Positions 10,776 to 22,189 of a stretch of DNA of 64,000 nt are shown piece after piece. The stretch comes from Tretioscincus oriximinensis (taxonomy: Eukaryota > Chordata > Lepidosauria > Squamata > Gymnophthalmidae): assembly GCA_022410635.1 (NCBI GenBank), contig JAJVDF010000163.1, positions 671,422 through 735,421 on the forward strand. The letters run 5' to 3'. Within the stretch, counting starts at the first letter, position 1. Each line of letters opens with the position of its first letter. The notes under the pieces were generated by a model. It ran no database searches. It saw only the letters and a list, made by a program, of their open reading frames with translations, and had not been told where the DNA came from. Made by a program: the position numbers and the translations under genes.

Positions 10776-10929
10776 TCCTAACATCATTGCAGCAGCAAGC
10801 AGCTAGTTCATTTCTCTGCTGCCAAGCTACTTCCAGGAGTCAATTTAGTCACACAATCCGGATACGTGATAACAAACACAGTAGAAATGCCATTTTTCTT
10901 CTCACCTCAATTTTGTCAATTTTGTACTA

Positions 10930-11010
10930 TTGTTTCTATTGTAGGCCACCATGAGACCTCCAGGTATAGGGCCAGGTATAAATAAATAAATGAATAAAAT
11001 AAATAAAATA
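10930..11010 (+). mobile_element. L2-like/SINE tail
   Basis: GCCACCATGAGACCTCCAGG then TATAAATAAATAAATG is the shared tail on the plus strand. Confidence 0.55.
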
Positions 11011-11401
11011 TGAAAGTAAAAACAAAACAATGAACACAGGATAAACATAAAATCAAAAGAAAGGATAAAGAAAGGAGGTTCATGTTTTCGGCTCCAAGCC
11101 TTTGCATAGGGGTGGAGGAGTGAAGTTGGGAGTGGTGTGGGATGGTGGGGGCAGACGGTGTGGTGAGGTACAGTGATGGCGGGACCGTAAATTGCATTTG
11201 CAATCTGAAGGATTGGATTATGGCAACCCTACACAGAGAGACTGACTAAGGTGATATACTTTTCAAACTGCATTTCTCATGATTCCATTTTCAGTATGGA
11301 AATAAAGATCTCTAGATACAAAACGGATCCAAAACAGAAACTCAGACAGCTCATGTGTTGGATTATCATCTGAAGATCTCTGGAGTGCCTTATCTACTCA
11401 C

Positions 11402-11476
11402 TTGCCGGGCATACGCCATCTCAATGTTATCCAAAGAACTACGGCCAGGTGGTGGCAATTCGCTGAGGTAACTTGA
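11402..11476 (-). CDS. NUP93: NUP93 exon 6, residues 164-188
   Basis: This 75-nt exon, phase 0-0, has acceptor CCAACAG| and donor CAA|GTGAGT. It encodes [20 protein letters not shown] and then AYARQ. The [15 protein letters not shown] part is the hallmark conserved junction of NUP93 leading into the helical scaffold. The preceding linker is proline-rich and more divergent than in mammals, which is normal for this region. Confidence 0.96.
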
Positions 11477-11624
11477 CTGTTGGAAAATAAAACAAGAAAC
11501 ACTAGTCAGAATACCGTATCTGTACATATAATAAAACACATGCCACAGAGTCCAGCATTCAGAGATATAAAGACCAACGACAAGGTTTGGAACTTTGGCA
11601 GCCTCCAGAGATCAATGACATAAG

Positions 11625-11800
11625 GAAGAGAAAAAAGGAGGGAAGTAGGGAAGGAAAGAAGGAAGGGAAGAATAAAGGAAGGAATGGATGAAAGAAGGGA
11701 AGGGAGGAAGGTAAGGAAGAAAAAAGGAAAGAAAAAAGAAGGAAGGGAAGTAAGGAAGAAGGAAGGAAGAAGGAAGAAAAGGAAAATGGGAAGAAAGAAC
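11625..11800. repeat. GGAA-rich purine tract
   Basis: About 170 bp of nearly pure purine (GAAGGAAGG-type units) on the plus strand. The long open frames on the opposite strand are Ser/Phe/Leu/Pro low complexity and are not genes. Confidence 0.9.
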
Positions 11801-11929
11801 AGAAGAAAGAAGCAGCATGTNAAAGAGAAATGGGAGGAGGGAAGGGAAGGGAAAGAGTAGGTGGATGGATGGATAGGAGCAAGAGGGAGGAAGGGCTAGA
11901 GAGCCTGTGGCATTACCATCATGCCATGG

Positions 11930-12110
11930 GCTAATTCTGCTGAATTTGTTCCACAGCCCATCTAATACAGCACTCTATCTCACCAGTGGCTGACCGATTG
12001 CTTATAGACATCTCAAGCAGACCACGGAGGCAAAACTTTCACCTGTTCACAACTGCCTGTAAATGAACTTTTGAGGCATTTTGGCTTATCTCTCCAACAG
12101 GGCCAATAAT
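11930..12110 (-). mobile_element. CR1-like 3' end, decayed
   Basis: CAGCCCATCTAATACAGCAC and ACATCTCAAGCAGACCACGG are minus-strand CR1 3' UTR text. Confidence 0.6.
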
Positions 12111-12759
12111 CTGCTTGCAAGTGAAGTTTGAGTTGCATTTGCCTTACCAGGTTGTTATATAAATCAAGTGATTTTGATTTTTTGAGCCCATGGTATGGAT
12201 TATTGGTTTATTGGGAAAACTGCAGAACCCCTTTATAGGGCTACTGCAAAAGGTCTGTGATGTGTGGGTAGTTCTGGAAAGGAGCCGCAAGGGTGAGAGG
12301 CAAAGGAATCCAATCTTGAAAGCAAACTGTCCACAAGCGGAAACAAAATGGCTGCCAAGTGCACAGAAAATCTCACTTGTTAGGAGCTGATAGAATGACA
12401 AAACTTAGGATATATTGTAAAGATGAGGCANGTTAAACTGATAAACTTGATTACAAGGATCAAGTGACAAAAATAGACTGAATGGAACTCGCTATCAATG
12501 GAGAACAGAAGGTATGATGTGAAAATGTGAAAAGATGGCTTAAAAATGAAATCTTGACAAATAGCTTTAGTCATTGCAATCATGATCTATGGGGATGGGG
12601 AAAATTCTGCTACCTGTCCTGGATACATCACGGCCAAAAGGAATATTTAAAACTGAGTTTTATATGTAAAACTAGGGTTTTACATATTACCCCTTCTATT
12701 GTCTGGTTCTTATCTTTAGAAATGGTCCAATAAAACCCCTGTTTCTGCTTCCTTTAAAT

Positions 12760-13140
12760 ACAGTGACCACAGCATCTGAGGAAGTAGCCCTTCCCAGTGC
12801 CTAGGAGATAGCACTCCATAGTATTCTGAAGAAGGAGTACTCCATAGCATCTGAAGGAATAGCACTCGACAGCATCTGGGGAAGTAGCACTGCACAGCAT
12901 CTGAGGAAGTGTCATTCCATAATATTCTGAAGAAGTAGCACTCCACAGCATCTGAGGAAATAGCAGTCCACAGCATTTGAAAAGATAGCACTCCACAGCA
13001 TCTGAAGAGATAGCACTCCACAATATTCTGAAGGTTGTACTCCACAGCATCTGAGGAGATAGTACTCCACAGCACCTGAAGAGATAGCACTCCATAGTAT
13101 TCTGAAGAAGTTGTACTCCACAGTATCTGAAGACGTAGAT
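12760..13140. repeat. Minisatellite, unit about 25 bp, about 15 copies
   Basis: Units resemble AGCACTCCACAGCATCTGAA plus GAGAT, with variants CATAGTATTCTGAAGAAGT. The array runs into TGAAGACGTAGATTTGTCTA, the core of dispersed repeat Z, so the unit appears to have arisen from that repeat. Open frames on the minus strand reflect a 25-bp unit lacking stops and are not genes. Confidence 0.9.
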
Positions 13141-13205
13141 TTGTCTACAAAAGCTCATGCTGCGTACCTTCTTCGTCTTAGTCTCTAGTGCTATGAGACT
13201 CCATT
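13125..13205. repeat. Dispersed repeat Z fragment
   Basis: TTTGTCTACAAAAGCTCATG then CTGCGTACCTTCTTCG is the conserved Z core, contiguous with the minisatellite. Confidence 0.6.
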
Positions 13206-13805
13206 GCTAGGTAGTATGGTCTACCAAGATACAGTTTTGATTTGACATGAAGTTTTAATTTTGCAGACTTTATAGATTCCAGACAATGATGCTATCTAGG
13301 AATGGATTATTTCTATTAAGGAAGGCGTTTGGACACAGTCAAAGAGAGCTTCTTGTTGTTACTAAGGGAACTTTTTCCAGCGTTTGAGCCATAAAACCCA
13401 CCGGCAAACAGTCTGAAGGATCCTGGTTTCACTGGCACCAAGCTTAGTGCTCCAGGCTCCACTACCTGAGTTCCTGTCAGGGAATTTAATCTACTGCTAC
13501 AGGTTTCTGGCATTCTCCTCCAACAAAACTAATACTGGCAACTTGACAAAAACGATACTACAAGAGACAGGCCTTTGACATGACAACATGTGGCAGTTTC
13601 TGGGTCATTGCTACTTCTGAGAGAGCAGAATCCTATTGAGAGGCAGGACTCTGTGGCCTACAGGCAAGCAGATCTGACAATTTTTGTTGCCTAAGGCTCG
13701 TTATGTCTTTGAGGTAATAACATATGCTAATCCTGCATGGGCCTCAATCTGGGTGGGCAAATATTTCAATGCTGGATCTCCAGAGCTCTTGAAAAAAGCC
13801 AACCA

Positions 13806-13905
13806 TTTCATAGAATCATAAAACCCTAGAGTTGGAAGGGGGCCTCCAAGGTCATGGGGTCCAACCCCCTGCTCAATGCAGGATTCACTAAATTATCCCA
13901 GCCTA
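13806..13905 (-). mobile_element. Classical amniote CR1 3' end
   Basis: TTCATAGAATCATAAAACCC and GTCCAACCCCCTGCTCAATG is the reverse-strand 3' end of the CR1 type widespread in birds and reptiles, distinct from the local TATGTTCTT-ended subfamily. Confidence 0.75.
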
Positions 13906-13989
13906 TGTTATTTGAGATATTCAAGTCCAGGTTGGGACCTGAATCTGTCTTGGTTCTTCAGGAGACAGAGGGAGAGACTGTTAAGCAAA

Positions 13990-14495
13990 TAAGGGCAACC
14001 AGAATGATCAAGATGCTGGAGGCCCCTTACGAAACATCTGCAACATCTGGGTCTCTTTGGCATTGAAAGACAGTGTTGGGATCTGACCGAAGTGTATGAA
14101 ACAAGGTATAGGTATACAAGGTGGGGGAAAGGTGGACAAATTATTTTCTTTGTCTCATAGTACAAGAACGTCCCTCTTTGAAATGAATGTGTAGAAGAGT
14201 TAGGATGAATATGAGAAAGTAGTGAAAAATGCCAGAGGGTCATCCGTTTATGGAATTTGCTTCTGGGAGAGGCTTTAAGGAAGGATTACACAAAGTCAAA
14301 GTGCATCAATGGTTCCTGGGTGCTGCCTTCAGGCTGAAGAGAAAGTCAGGGTGCCTCTAAATGCATTTGCAGGGAGTGAAAAGGTGAAGGCATTTCTTCC
14401 TTCTGCTTGAAATGTTCAGAAGGAACTGATGGGTCATCATGTTGGGTCATCATACTTGATGGGTTGTGACCCAATTCAGCAGAGCTCGAGCTCTC
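13990..14495 (+). mobile_element. CR1-like LINE, decayed ORF2 end and 3' UTR
   Basis: GCAACCAGAATGATCAAGAT, TCTGACCGAAGTGTATGAAA and GAGGGTCATCCGTTTATGGA correspond to the ORF of 4320-5347 with many indels. The 3' UTR ends near CAATTCAGCAGAGCTC. Confidence 0.75.
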
Positions 14496-15089
14496 CTTGG
14501 TTCATTGGAGCTCCTTGATCTCTTCTTGATCTCTCCTTGGTTTTTTAATCCAATGACTGGGGTATTGTACTTGGGTGGATACACGGATGGATGGTTGAGT
14601 ATGGGAAGCAATATGTTATTGTGGTTCTGAAACCTGGAGGCATCCAAGGAGCCTGTTCCTAGGGCTGATTTTCTCTTGATAGTGTCACATTACCACTGAA
14701 GAAGAAGCTCATTGAGTTTGTTACTGAGATTCCATTAGTAAAAAGCTTTTCTAGACAATGAAGACCATTCCACTTAGGCAGCAGCTGCAGATCAAGCTAT
14801 CCACGCACCAATGACATCGACATCAATTACTGTAAATTATTCTGCACAAAGCTGAACTTGGGAGTTGTCTGAAAGGGGCAGTTTGTATGTGAGAAGTTGC
14901 TCAGTAGAGTTATTTACAGCAAACATGAGATGCTTCTGCTCAAAAAATGCCCTCTCATGGATCCAAACTCTGGCATCCCCCTTGCAGCAGCGCTTTCTTG
15001 TCCACACAGCATTGTTTTCCACAGCCTCGTGATTCCACAGCCTCAGTCTATAGAAAGCAGCTGGGGTTCTGATTGGTTTGCAAAGGAAA

Positions 15090-15605
15090 TTCAACATTTT
15101 GTTCCTGATTTGTTAACAAAGGCAAAAGCTTCAACTGTGCTCTACTTCCTGCAAATGATATTTTGAGCCACCTGCCTGTCTCTCCGAATTAGAGCCAGTA
15201 TTTAGGTATCCATTCTCGTAGCTATTGATCCATCTGTCCTCCATGAACTAAGAGGAGCCCTCCTGGATCATGACACAGCCCATTTAGCCCAGAATTCTGC
15301 TTCACAAAGTGGCCTAACAATTGCTTCTGGGCATCTCAAGCAGAAGAAGACAAAACCTCCACTTGCTCTCAATTTCCTATTAATGGTACTTAGAGGCCTC
15401 TTGCCTGCCTCTCCAAGCTGGAGACGGCTCCTAGGCATATATCCTAGGAACAATTCTTGCATCTATTCTCCATGAATCAAGAGGAGCCCTGCTGGATCAG
15501 GCCTCAACCCGTCTAGTCCTGAATCCTATTTCACACAGTGGGAAAACAACTGTTTTGGGGCATGCCAAGCAAATCTTTCCACCATCCTTCAGCTAAGAGG
15601 TTAAA
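15090..15605 (-). mobile_element. Head-to-tail cluster of three CR1-like 3' ends
   Basis: Three minus-strand 3' UTR segments follow each other (about 15090-15240, 15245-15475, 15476-15605). Each repeats the AAGAGGAGCCCTGCTGGATC and CATCTCAAGCAGAAGAAGAC landmarks or decayed forms of them. Confidence 0.65.
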
Positions 15606-15639
15606 ANCAAAGGTCTTTATACAGAGAGATTGGCGTTTG

Positions 15640-15885
15640 AGCTCTCATGTGTCTGCTGTGGTGAGGAATGAGCGCCCCCTACTGGCCTCAGCTCCAGCCA
15701 ACCTAGCTGTTCAAAAGCAAGAAANTGCAAGTAGATTAACATGTCCTACCACAATGAGGTCGGGAAAGATAAATAGCTTGTATTTATTACTGTATTTATT
15801 TTATTTATTGGGCGATAAATATCTTGTAAGCTATTTTATGAGAAAAGTGGGGTATAAAAACCCAATTATTCTTCTCTCAACACCC
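15640..15885 (+). mobile_element. SINE family 2
   Basis: CCCCTACTGGCCTCAGCTCC, AGCTGTTCAAAAGCAAGAAA and the tail AAAAGTGGGGTATAAAAACC identify it; the head is lost. A TTTATTTA stretch interrupts it near 15780-15820. Confidence 0.7.
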
Positions 15886-15964
15886 TGATTAGAAATCGGT
15901 CAACAATCCAGTACCTGCCATGCACCTCTTTATTTTTAAATTAGCTTTCAGCCCCATGTATTAA

Positions 15965-16045
15965 GCATCTGAAGAATTAGACTTGCCTACAAAAGCTCAT
16001 GCTGCCTGTCTTTTTCTTGTTGGCCTCTAAGGTGCTACAAGGCCC
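15965..16045. repeat. Dispersed repeat Z fragment
   Basis: GACTTGCCTACAAAAGCTCA then GGCCTCTAAGGTGCTACAAG is the Z core. Confidence 0.6.
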
Positions 16046-16469
16046 CTTTGCCAGACAAAAATGTATTATTCATGTCAGCATTCCAAAGCACAGACTTGGC
16101 AGGCGCCCGGGCAAAAGTCCAAATGACTTGGCCCTTCCTTGCCACATTTTCATGGGAGTGAGGCTGGAAAGGAAGCAGCGCAGCCAGAACGTTTGCCAAA
16201 TTGTCTCAGCCTCGTAGCTTCAGCAGATGCAAAAGAGGCTCGCAGCAGCTGAAAGATTCCTGGGGAAAGACTCTATGGCAGCTCCAACCCTTGGAAAGAC
16301 AATGAAACAAATGAGGGGATGGAGCAAAAAAACCACGAGGAGCGGAGATGGCAGCCTCAAAATTGAACCGCTAAATCTTTCCACTGCCTCTAAAAGCAGC
16401 TGAAGGATTTACTTTTCTGTCTGAGATGCCTTGAAGATGCATCTTCAAAGATGGGTATTTGTCAAAAGA

Positions 16470-16770
16470 AGAAGACGACATAGAAGAAGGAGGAGGAGGA
16501 AAAGATCAAAAAGAAGGAGGAGAAGAATCCGGGTTTTTATACCCCGCTGTTTACAGAGCAGCTTACAAGCTTATTTTTCACCTGAAGGCTTATATTTATT
16601 CTATCTTTCCCACCACTTTGTGATGGTACCCATTTATCTAATCACAGGGTGCTTTCAAATAGCTGGGTTAGTTAAAGCTGAGGNCAGCAGAGGGCGCTCA
16701 ACCCTCTCCACCACCAAGACATGGGCTGCAAACTCCACTCTCTCTGATGAAAGACAGAGAAAGATTGACA
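16470..16770 (-). mobile_element. SINE family 2 with GAA-rich tail
   Basis: A purine (AGAAGAAGGAGG) tail at 16467-16530 leads into TTTTTATACCCCGCTGTTTA and CAGCAGAGGGCGCTCAACCC, the minus-strand body of family 2. Confidence 0.75.
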
Positions 16771-16808
16771 CTTTTAGCCTTTTGTACCACCGTGCAAGGA
16801 GGAGGCTC

Positions 16809-17040
16809 AGTTTTTATATCCTGTTTTTCTCAATCCAAAGCCAATCAAGGTGGCTTCCATAACCTTTTCTCTTCTCTTCACAACAGACACCTTGTGAAGT
16901 AGGTGCGGCTGAATAGGTGGGAACTGTGATCAGTCCAAGGTCACCCAGCTGTTATTTTTTTAGGGGAAGAAGGCAGAATCAAATCGGGAGATTTCCAGGT
17001 AAGTGTCTGATACTCTAACCATTACACCAGACGGGCTCTC
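16809..17040 (-). mobile_element. SINE family 1
   Basis: The minus-strand head ends at 17040 (ATTACACCAGACGGGCTCTC, giving the A box on the reverse strand), with body CACCTTGTGAAGTAGGTGCG. The tail differs (TTTTTATATCCTGTTTTTCT), suggesting a variant subfamily shared with 38985-39180. Confidence 0.75.
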
Positions 17041-17775
17041 TGGGGAGTCTGAAGTGGGATGCTGGACCAGATGGGCTGTATTCTCAATCCTGCAGGGCTC
17101 CTCTTCACACATAAGGAAAGGCACATCAACCTCTACTAAAATGGGCTCCTAGCTACGACCTCTGGAGAGACTGGCAGGATGCCTCTGAAGGCCATTTGGA
17201 AGAAGTTGAGAGCAGGCAATGGTTTTGTTCTCATCTTCTGCTTAAGACAACATAGGCAAATGGTCGACTGACCATTTGTGGTCAACTGTGTGAGACAGAT
17301 GTTGGATTAGATGTGCTATGGACTGATCCAGCAGGGCTTCCTTTAATTCCTGGAAGAGAACTGTACAAATAGCTATCAGAATGGATGACTGGGTGTCTCT
17401 AAAGAATTACCCAAAGTTGGAAGGCCAAGTGGACTAACAGCTACCAGAGTGGATTGTTTGTTCCTGCGTTCTGGCTGAACAGAGAGAAACTGGTGGTTTT
17501 GCCTCTGTCTTCTCCCTGAGAATGCAGTGGGGCACTATGGGAGAAATAAGGTGCTGGACTGAATAGACTTTGGTCTGGTCCAACAGGGCTCCTCATAATT
17601 CAGGAAGAANAGCTGCGTCAAGGTTGTTTGCAGAGCACCAAAAACAGGCGAAGAGTTTTGACTTTATCTTCTGCTTAAAAAGCCTAAACGCCATTGGTGG
17701 GCCACTGTGTGAGACAGGATGATAGATTAGACAGTCTGTGGCTTGGTCCAATAGAAAGCCTCTTATGTTCTTACA
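17041..17775 (+). mobile_element. Cluster of four CR1-like 3' ends, same orientation
   Basis: Segments near 17041-17110, 17140-17345, 17420-17605 and 17610-17775 each carry a version of GATGCTGGACCAGATGGGCT and the GGGCTCCTCTT terminus. All lie head to tail on the plus strand. Confidence 0.65.
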
Positions 17776-19217
17776 AGCATGAGACCCTATATTAATTGTT
17801 TTATGCAAGGAGGTCTAGCTGTGGGGTCTCGTCTTCTCCCTTCTCCCCCCATTCCTCCTCTTCCTTCCCTTCCCTCCTCCTCCTTTTCCCCCCTTCATCC
17901 TGACCTTCCCTATTACAGCTGTTTCATTGTGTGTGACAGTGTCAGGCCAGCCTCCAGCCAGGCCCGAGTGTTGCTCTGTTTTCCATAGGCTCCACAGCAC
18001 CCTGATCCCCTAAAAGGGCTTATGTGCAGTAGTGGCAACTTTAAAATATCAGTAGCATCCCTGCAGGCTTTTGGATTGGGCAACATTCTGCCCAATTTCA
18101 GAGGCTGCAGGGACAATCGCAACTATGCAAATTATTTACATACGGCTTTGACCCACTACGCATTCCTTGCAAGGGTTGTTAATTCTATACCCAGTTATTC
18201 CCATCAATCTAAAACCATCTCCAGGCTGCCTTACTTCCTGTTGGGCTTGGCTGTGTGCCTTGCAAATGACTCTGCATATCCAGAAGTATCAATTAAGCTC
18301 ATCCTCTGTTCTGAAGATGAGCAGCTGTTTCTTTTGCTCGTTCCCACATGGGCAATTTTGCTGAAACAGGATTTAAGTGCAACCTGTGACAGCAGAGTTA
18401 AGCAACTGGCTTTTAACACAGCAGATGTACTGCAAACCTCCCAGGCCTTTGACTTCAAGCCTAGGAACAAAACATCAAGGGTTACTAATGCCTTCCCAGC
18501 AATCCACTAGTATAATGCCATCTCTGCAGGAGAGACCAGACGCCACAGAACGGCTGATCACGTTCTGTCATTTAACCCATTCATAGGGCCTATTAGAGGG
18601 GATGTTTCCAAACCCGGTTTTCCCCCTGACAACTGTGTTCGACAAAGTGTACTATTTAATGGCTTCCCAGTTCAGAAGAGACCCTTTATCTGATGTCCCA
18701 ATGGAAGGTTAAACTCCATATAAACCACCCAGAAGTAGTCAAATGCTTTCAGAATAAGCTGCCAGGTTGAAACAGCTCAACTACTGCAGAGCGGTGAATT
18801 TCCAGGGCATTTCATCTGCATTCTCTGATGTTATTTTTTTTTTAACAAAAAAAAGCCTAACAGCCGATTTCTTGCAAGAGCTTCATTATGTGTGGACAGC
18901 AGGACACCTCGATAAAAGGAAAATATTTGTGTAGTGAGCAGGTCTTAGGAGGAAAATTTGTAACCATATTCAACTATTCCTGAACTGCAGTGAGATGCTT
19001 GAACAATTAANCCCAGGATTTCATATTATGTTTTCTTTCCATAACCAGACAAAGACAGAAGTAGATGAAGTTAGCCAAGATGAGAAAGGAGAAAAACGAA
19101 AAGCATTTTTTAACCTGAAAGATACAAGAGTATCTTCACTGGAACACCGAGAGATAAATGTAGACATTGGTTTATTTATGGCACATGCACGTGTGTACAC
19201 ATGAACATACATATATT

Positions 19218-20020
19218 GTTGCTCCAGAACCAGAGTGTCCCACCTCTACCTTAGAGGAATTTGGAGATTGGCAGTCCATTTTGTTCTAACTCTGTTGGGC
19301 CACCACAGTAATTTAACACGGGACCATATGACACGTCATTAAAGCATGGCAGAAACAGTCCATAGTGTTCCAACTCGATTCAGTTCCGAGCCATGTTGTA
19401 CTAAATCATAGCTGTTGATTCAGTTCCAAGCCATGTTGTTCTAACTCCAGCAGCCAACGACAGTGGGGTTACCCGGTCACGTGCAATGGCTGTTTGCCTC
19501 ACAAGGGAGGGTGGGTTTCCGGTGCCAAAAACCTCCAGTCTCCAAATTCCTCTAAGATGGAGTTAGAACACTCTGGTTCTGGAACAATGAAACTGAAATC
19601 TTTGGATAAGTATTTTCTCGCTGTTCACAAGCAGGGTCGGGAGGCTATTTTTAATTCTGTCAAATGATGGTAATGTTCTGTTTTATATAACAGGTAACCG
19701 TCAAAGCTGAATGTTATCATTATTTTTCTCTCGCACACCTTACAACGCATTAACAGTTCAGGAGAACAATAATTGATGTCTCGAAATTGAAAATTGTTCC
19801 AGCTCCACTAGAGCGTATCTCAAAATCTGTCTTACCAATGCAACAATGATGCATACAAGCATGTCATTGATAGAGTTCTTCCGATCACAAATCACATGGA
19901 GATGTTTACTTCCCCATATCAATAATTGGTGGCGTTATAATGAAACCACAAATTTCAAATTGCTGTCCTGATTTTTTTTTGGGAAAAAGGGACTTAGAAC
20001 ACTCTGGTTTGGGGGCAGCG
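19218..20020. mobile_element. Palindromic DNA-transposon-like element, about 0.8 kb
   Basis: 19218-19271 (CTCCAGAACCAGAGTGTCCC ... TTAGAGGAATTTGGAGA) is the inverted copy of 19535-19589 (TCTCCAAATTCCTCTAAGAT ... ACTCTGGTTCTGGAACAATG). A third end, ACTCTGGTTTGGGGGCAGCG, closes the element at 20020. ATATATT occurs directly outside both extremes (19211-19217 and 20021-20027). It carries no transposase coding text. Confidence 0.6.
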
Positions 20021-20569
20021 ATATATTAACTAATACACATATATGTATATGTGTCTGTGTGATTCACATTCCTATGCCTTCTTCTAATTTATTCATCAAC
20101 AGCAACCTTGGGAGACAAGTTAAGCTGAGCTTGAATGGTTCAGAGAAGATTCACTGATAGAGTATGAGCCCAAGGCTAAATGGAAGTGTATTTTTGGAAC
20201 AAACTGACTGTCTCTATTACAGCCACTCCCTTAAGTCATAATAGAGCACATCCAGGGGCAGATAGGATGGGAGATGAAATCTAAGACGCTTTCCACAGCA
20301 GCAGGTGTACACAAGGGAGACCTTAGTGTGTCTTATGTTCCTTGAGTTGTGGCTAAAGCATAATATGCATGCATAAGCAAATGTGAAACATGAAAAACAT
20401 AAATATAAAACATAAAAAATTCAGCTACACAATTTTCCTCTTCTCAGTGCAGAATAAGGATTGTAGGTAACAAAATGGCTTTCCCTTTTAAGGGCAGACG
20501 ATAAGCACAGGTGTAATCATAATTTGGTAATTAAACATCTAAACAATTGGGATCAGATGTCCAACTTTA

Positions 20570-20731
<162 letters not shown>

Positions 20732-20899
20732 TCAGGGAAAACAAAAACCCTTCACACAAAATTGCCGAGGACAAAAATGACATGTATTATGCCTAGTTAC
20801 TAAAAACACCAAGTCTATCTGAATTTCAAGCGCTCGTATATTGGTAGCTACTTATCCCCATTATTCCTGAGCATGCTCAACAAGGATGCCATATTTATG

Positions 20900-21250
20900 A
20901 CATATGTATCTGCCCGCACCTTAAGATCTTCCGATGAAGCTTTCCTGACAGTCCCGCCTCCTTCACTTGTCAAAGGAGTGTGGACATGTGGACCTTTGAT
21001 GGGGTAGCCCCCAGGTTCTGGAATTCTCCCCCCTCTGAGGTGCGTCAGGCACCTAGATGTCTGGTGAAGACACACTTGTTCACCTTTGCCTTGGATTGAG
21101 CCCAAAATTCCCTCTTTGAAGGCACTGTTCTATTTTTAATTGTTCTATTTTAATCTGTTTTATGTTTCTGTTTTTATGTTTTAATCGGTTTCTCTATTGT
21201 GATCCACTCTGGGACTTTAGGGTACAGTGCGGAATGTAAATAATAAATAT
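20900..21250 (+). mobile_element. L2-like LINE 3' end
   Basis: CCCCTCTGAGGTGCGTCAGG and TGTCTGGTGAAGACACACTT (the decayed LKTHLF protein end) precede TTTAATCTGTTTTATGTTTC and a GATCCACTCTGGGACTTTAG tail with AATAATAAAT. It lies about 180 bp upstream of exon 5. Confidence 0.65.
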
Positions 21251-21355
21251 TTAGTTGTGCTGAAGTACCAATGATCATGGGGAAGAGGCAAAATGAGCAG
21301 TGAGGAAGAAGGTCTAGTCTATTTTGCATTTTTTGGTTATAGAAAGGGATAGGTG

Positions 21356-21358
<3 letters not shown>

Positions 21359-21396
<38 letters not shown>
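21359..21396. repeat. (TAA)n microsatellite
   Basis: About 12 uninterrupted trinucleotide units in intron 4. Confidence 0.95.
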
Positions 21397-21397
<1 letters not shown>

Positions 21398-21474
21398 CTA
21401 TTATTAAAAAAAATGCAATGTTTAAAAACTATTGGCAGAAAAGGTAGGATCCAAATTTACAATGCTCTAATTCT

Positions 21475-21760
21475 TTCTTTCTTTCTTTCTTTCTTTGCAT
21501 TTCTATAGCCATATATCCAAAGGTCTCAGGGCAGTTAATAATAAAAACAGAATTAACATATTAAAACAACAATATATAAAAGTAGAGAAGGGAGAGAGCA
21601 ATTTTTTCAGCCAAAGGACAGGCTAAATAGGTGCGTCTTCCAGTGTTTTCTGAATGCACACAGAGAGGGTGATTGATGGTACCCAAGGGGTAACTTTTCC
21701 ATAGTTTGGGGGCTGCCAAAGAGAAGGCCTTGTCCTGGGGAGATGATGTTTCACAGTAGA
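21475..21760 (-). mobile_element. L2-like LINE 3' end with (TTTC)n
   Basis: A TTTC repeat (21475-21496) leads into CCAAAGGTCTCAGGGCAGTT, CAGCCAAAGGACAGGCTAAA and GGGGGCTGCCAAAGAGAAGG, matching 46310-46530 of the large copy. Its far end lies about 100 bp from exon 4. Confidence 0.75.
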
Positions 21761-21859
21761 AGAGAAATCAGTAATAGCTGTCAAGTTTCATCATCTGGTA
21801 ATCTGTCTCCCACTTGATATAAAATTGATTTTTTTATTGCTTCCTCCGGTACAACTTAC

Positions 21860-21922
21860 CCGTTTTCTGGACTCTTCGATGGCCGACAACAATGCATTAT
21901 CTTTCTCATTTTTAAGAAATCC
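21860..21922 (-). CDS. NUP93: NUP93 exon 4, residues 100-120
   Basis: This small 63-nt exon is in phase 0 at both ends. Acceptor TTCAACAG| and donor CGG|GTAAGTT flank the peptide GFLKNEKDNALLSAIEESRK plus R, a perfect match to the conserved NUP93 segment after DTDIQ. Because 63 nt is a multiple of three, skipping it would preserve the reading frame. It stands more than 1 kb from exon 5 and about 23.9 kb from exon 3. Confidence 0.97.
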
Positions 21923-22189
21923 CTGTTGAAAGAAGAAAAACACCATTGGTTGAGAAATACACTTAACGTGCAAATTCAAGCAGCTAATTCCACACAATTT
22001 ATCTAAGTGTTGCCAGCAAAGGCTAAATGGGAGTTTTAGATAATGATTTGTGTGAAACAGTGAAAGTTCACCAGCTTCCGAATAGGAAAGGAAGTACAAA
22101 ACCATTGTGTGAATTTAAGGAAGGGATGGGTGTTTGGCATGAAAGAGGCTTCTCTCTGTTTTAATATCATTTTATTGTGCTCTATCTTG

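Noticed and set aside
11559..11882. Minus-strand frame of Ser/Phe/Pro/Leu
   Set aside because: Pure low complexity from the GGAA purine tract.
12716..13158. Long overlapping minus-strand open frames rich in Cys, Leu and Ser
   Set aside because: They lie in the 25-bp minisatellite; a unit not divisible by three and lacking stops opens all frames. No gene.
18022..18510. 162-codon plus-strand frame
   Set aside because: No family resemblance, opposite to the host gene, and not continued by splice-compatible neighbours.
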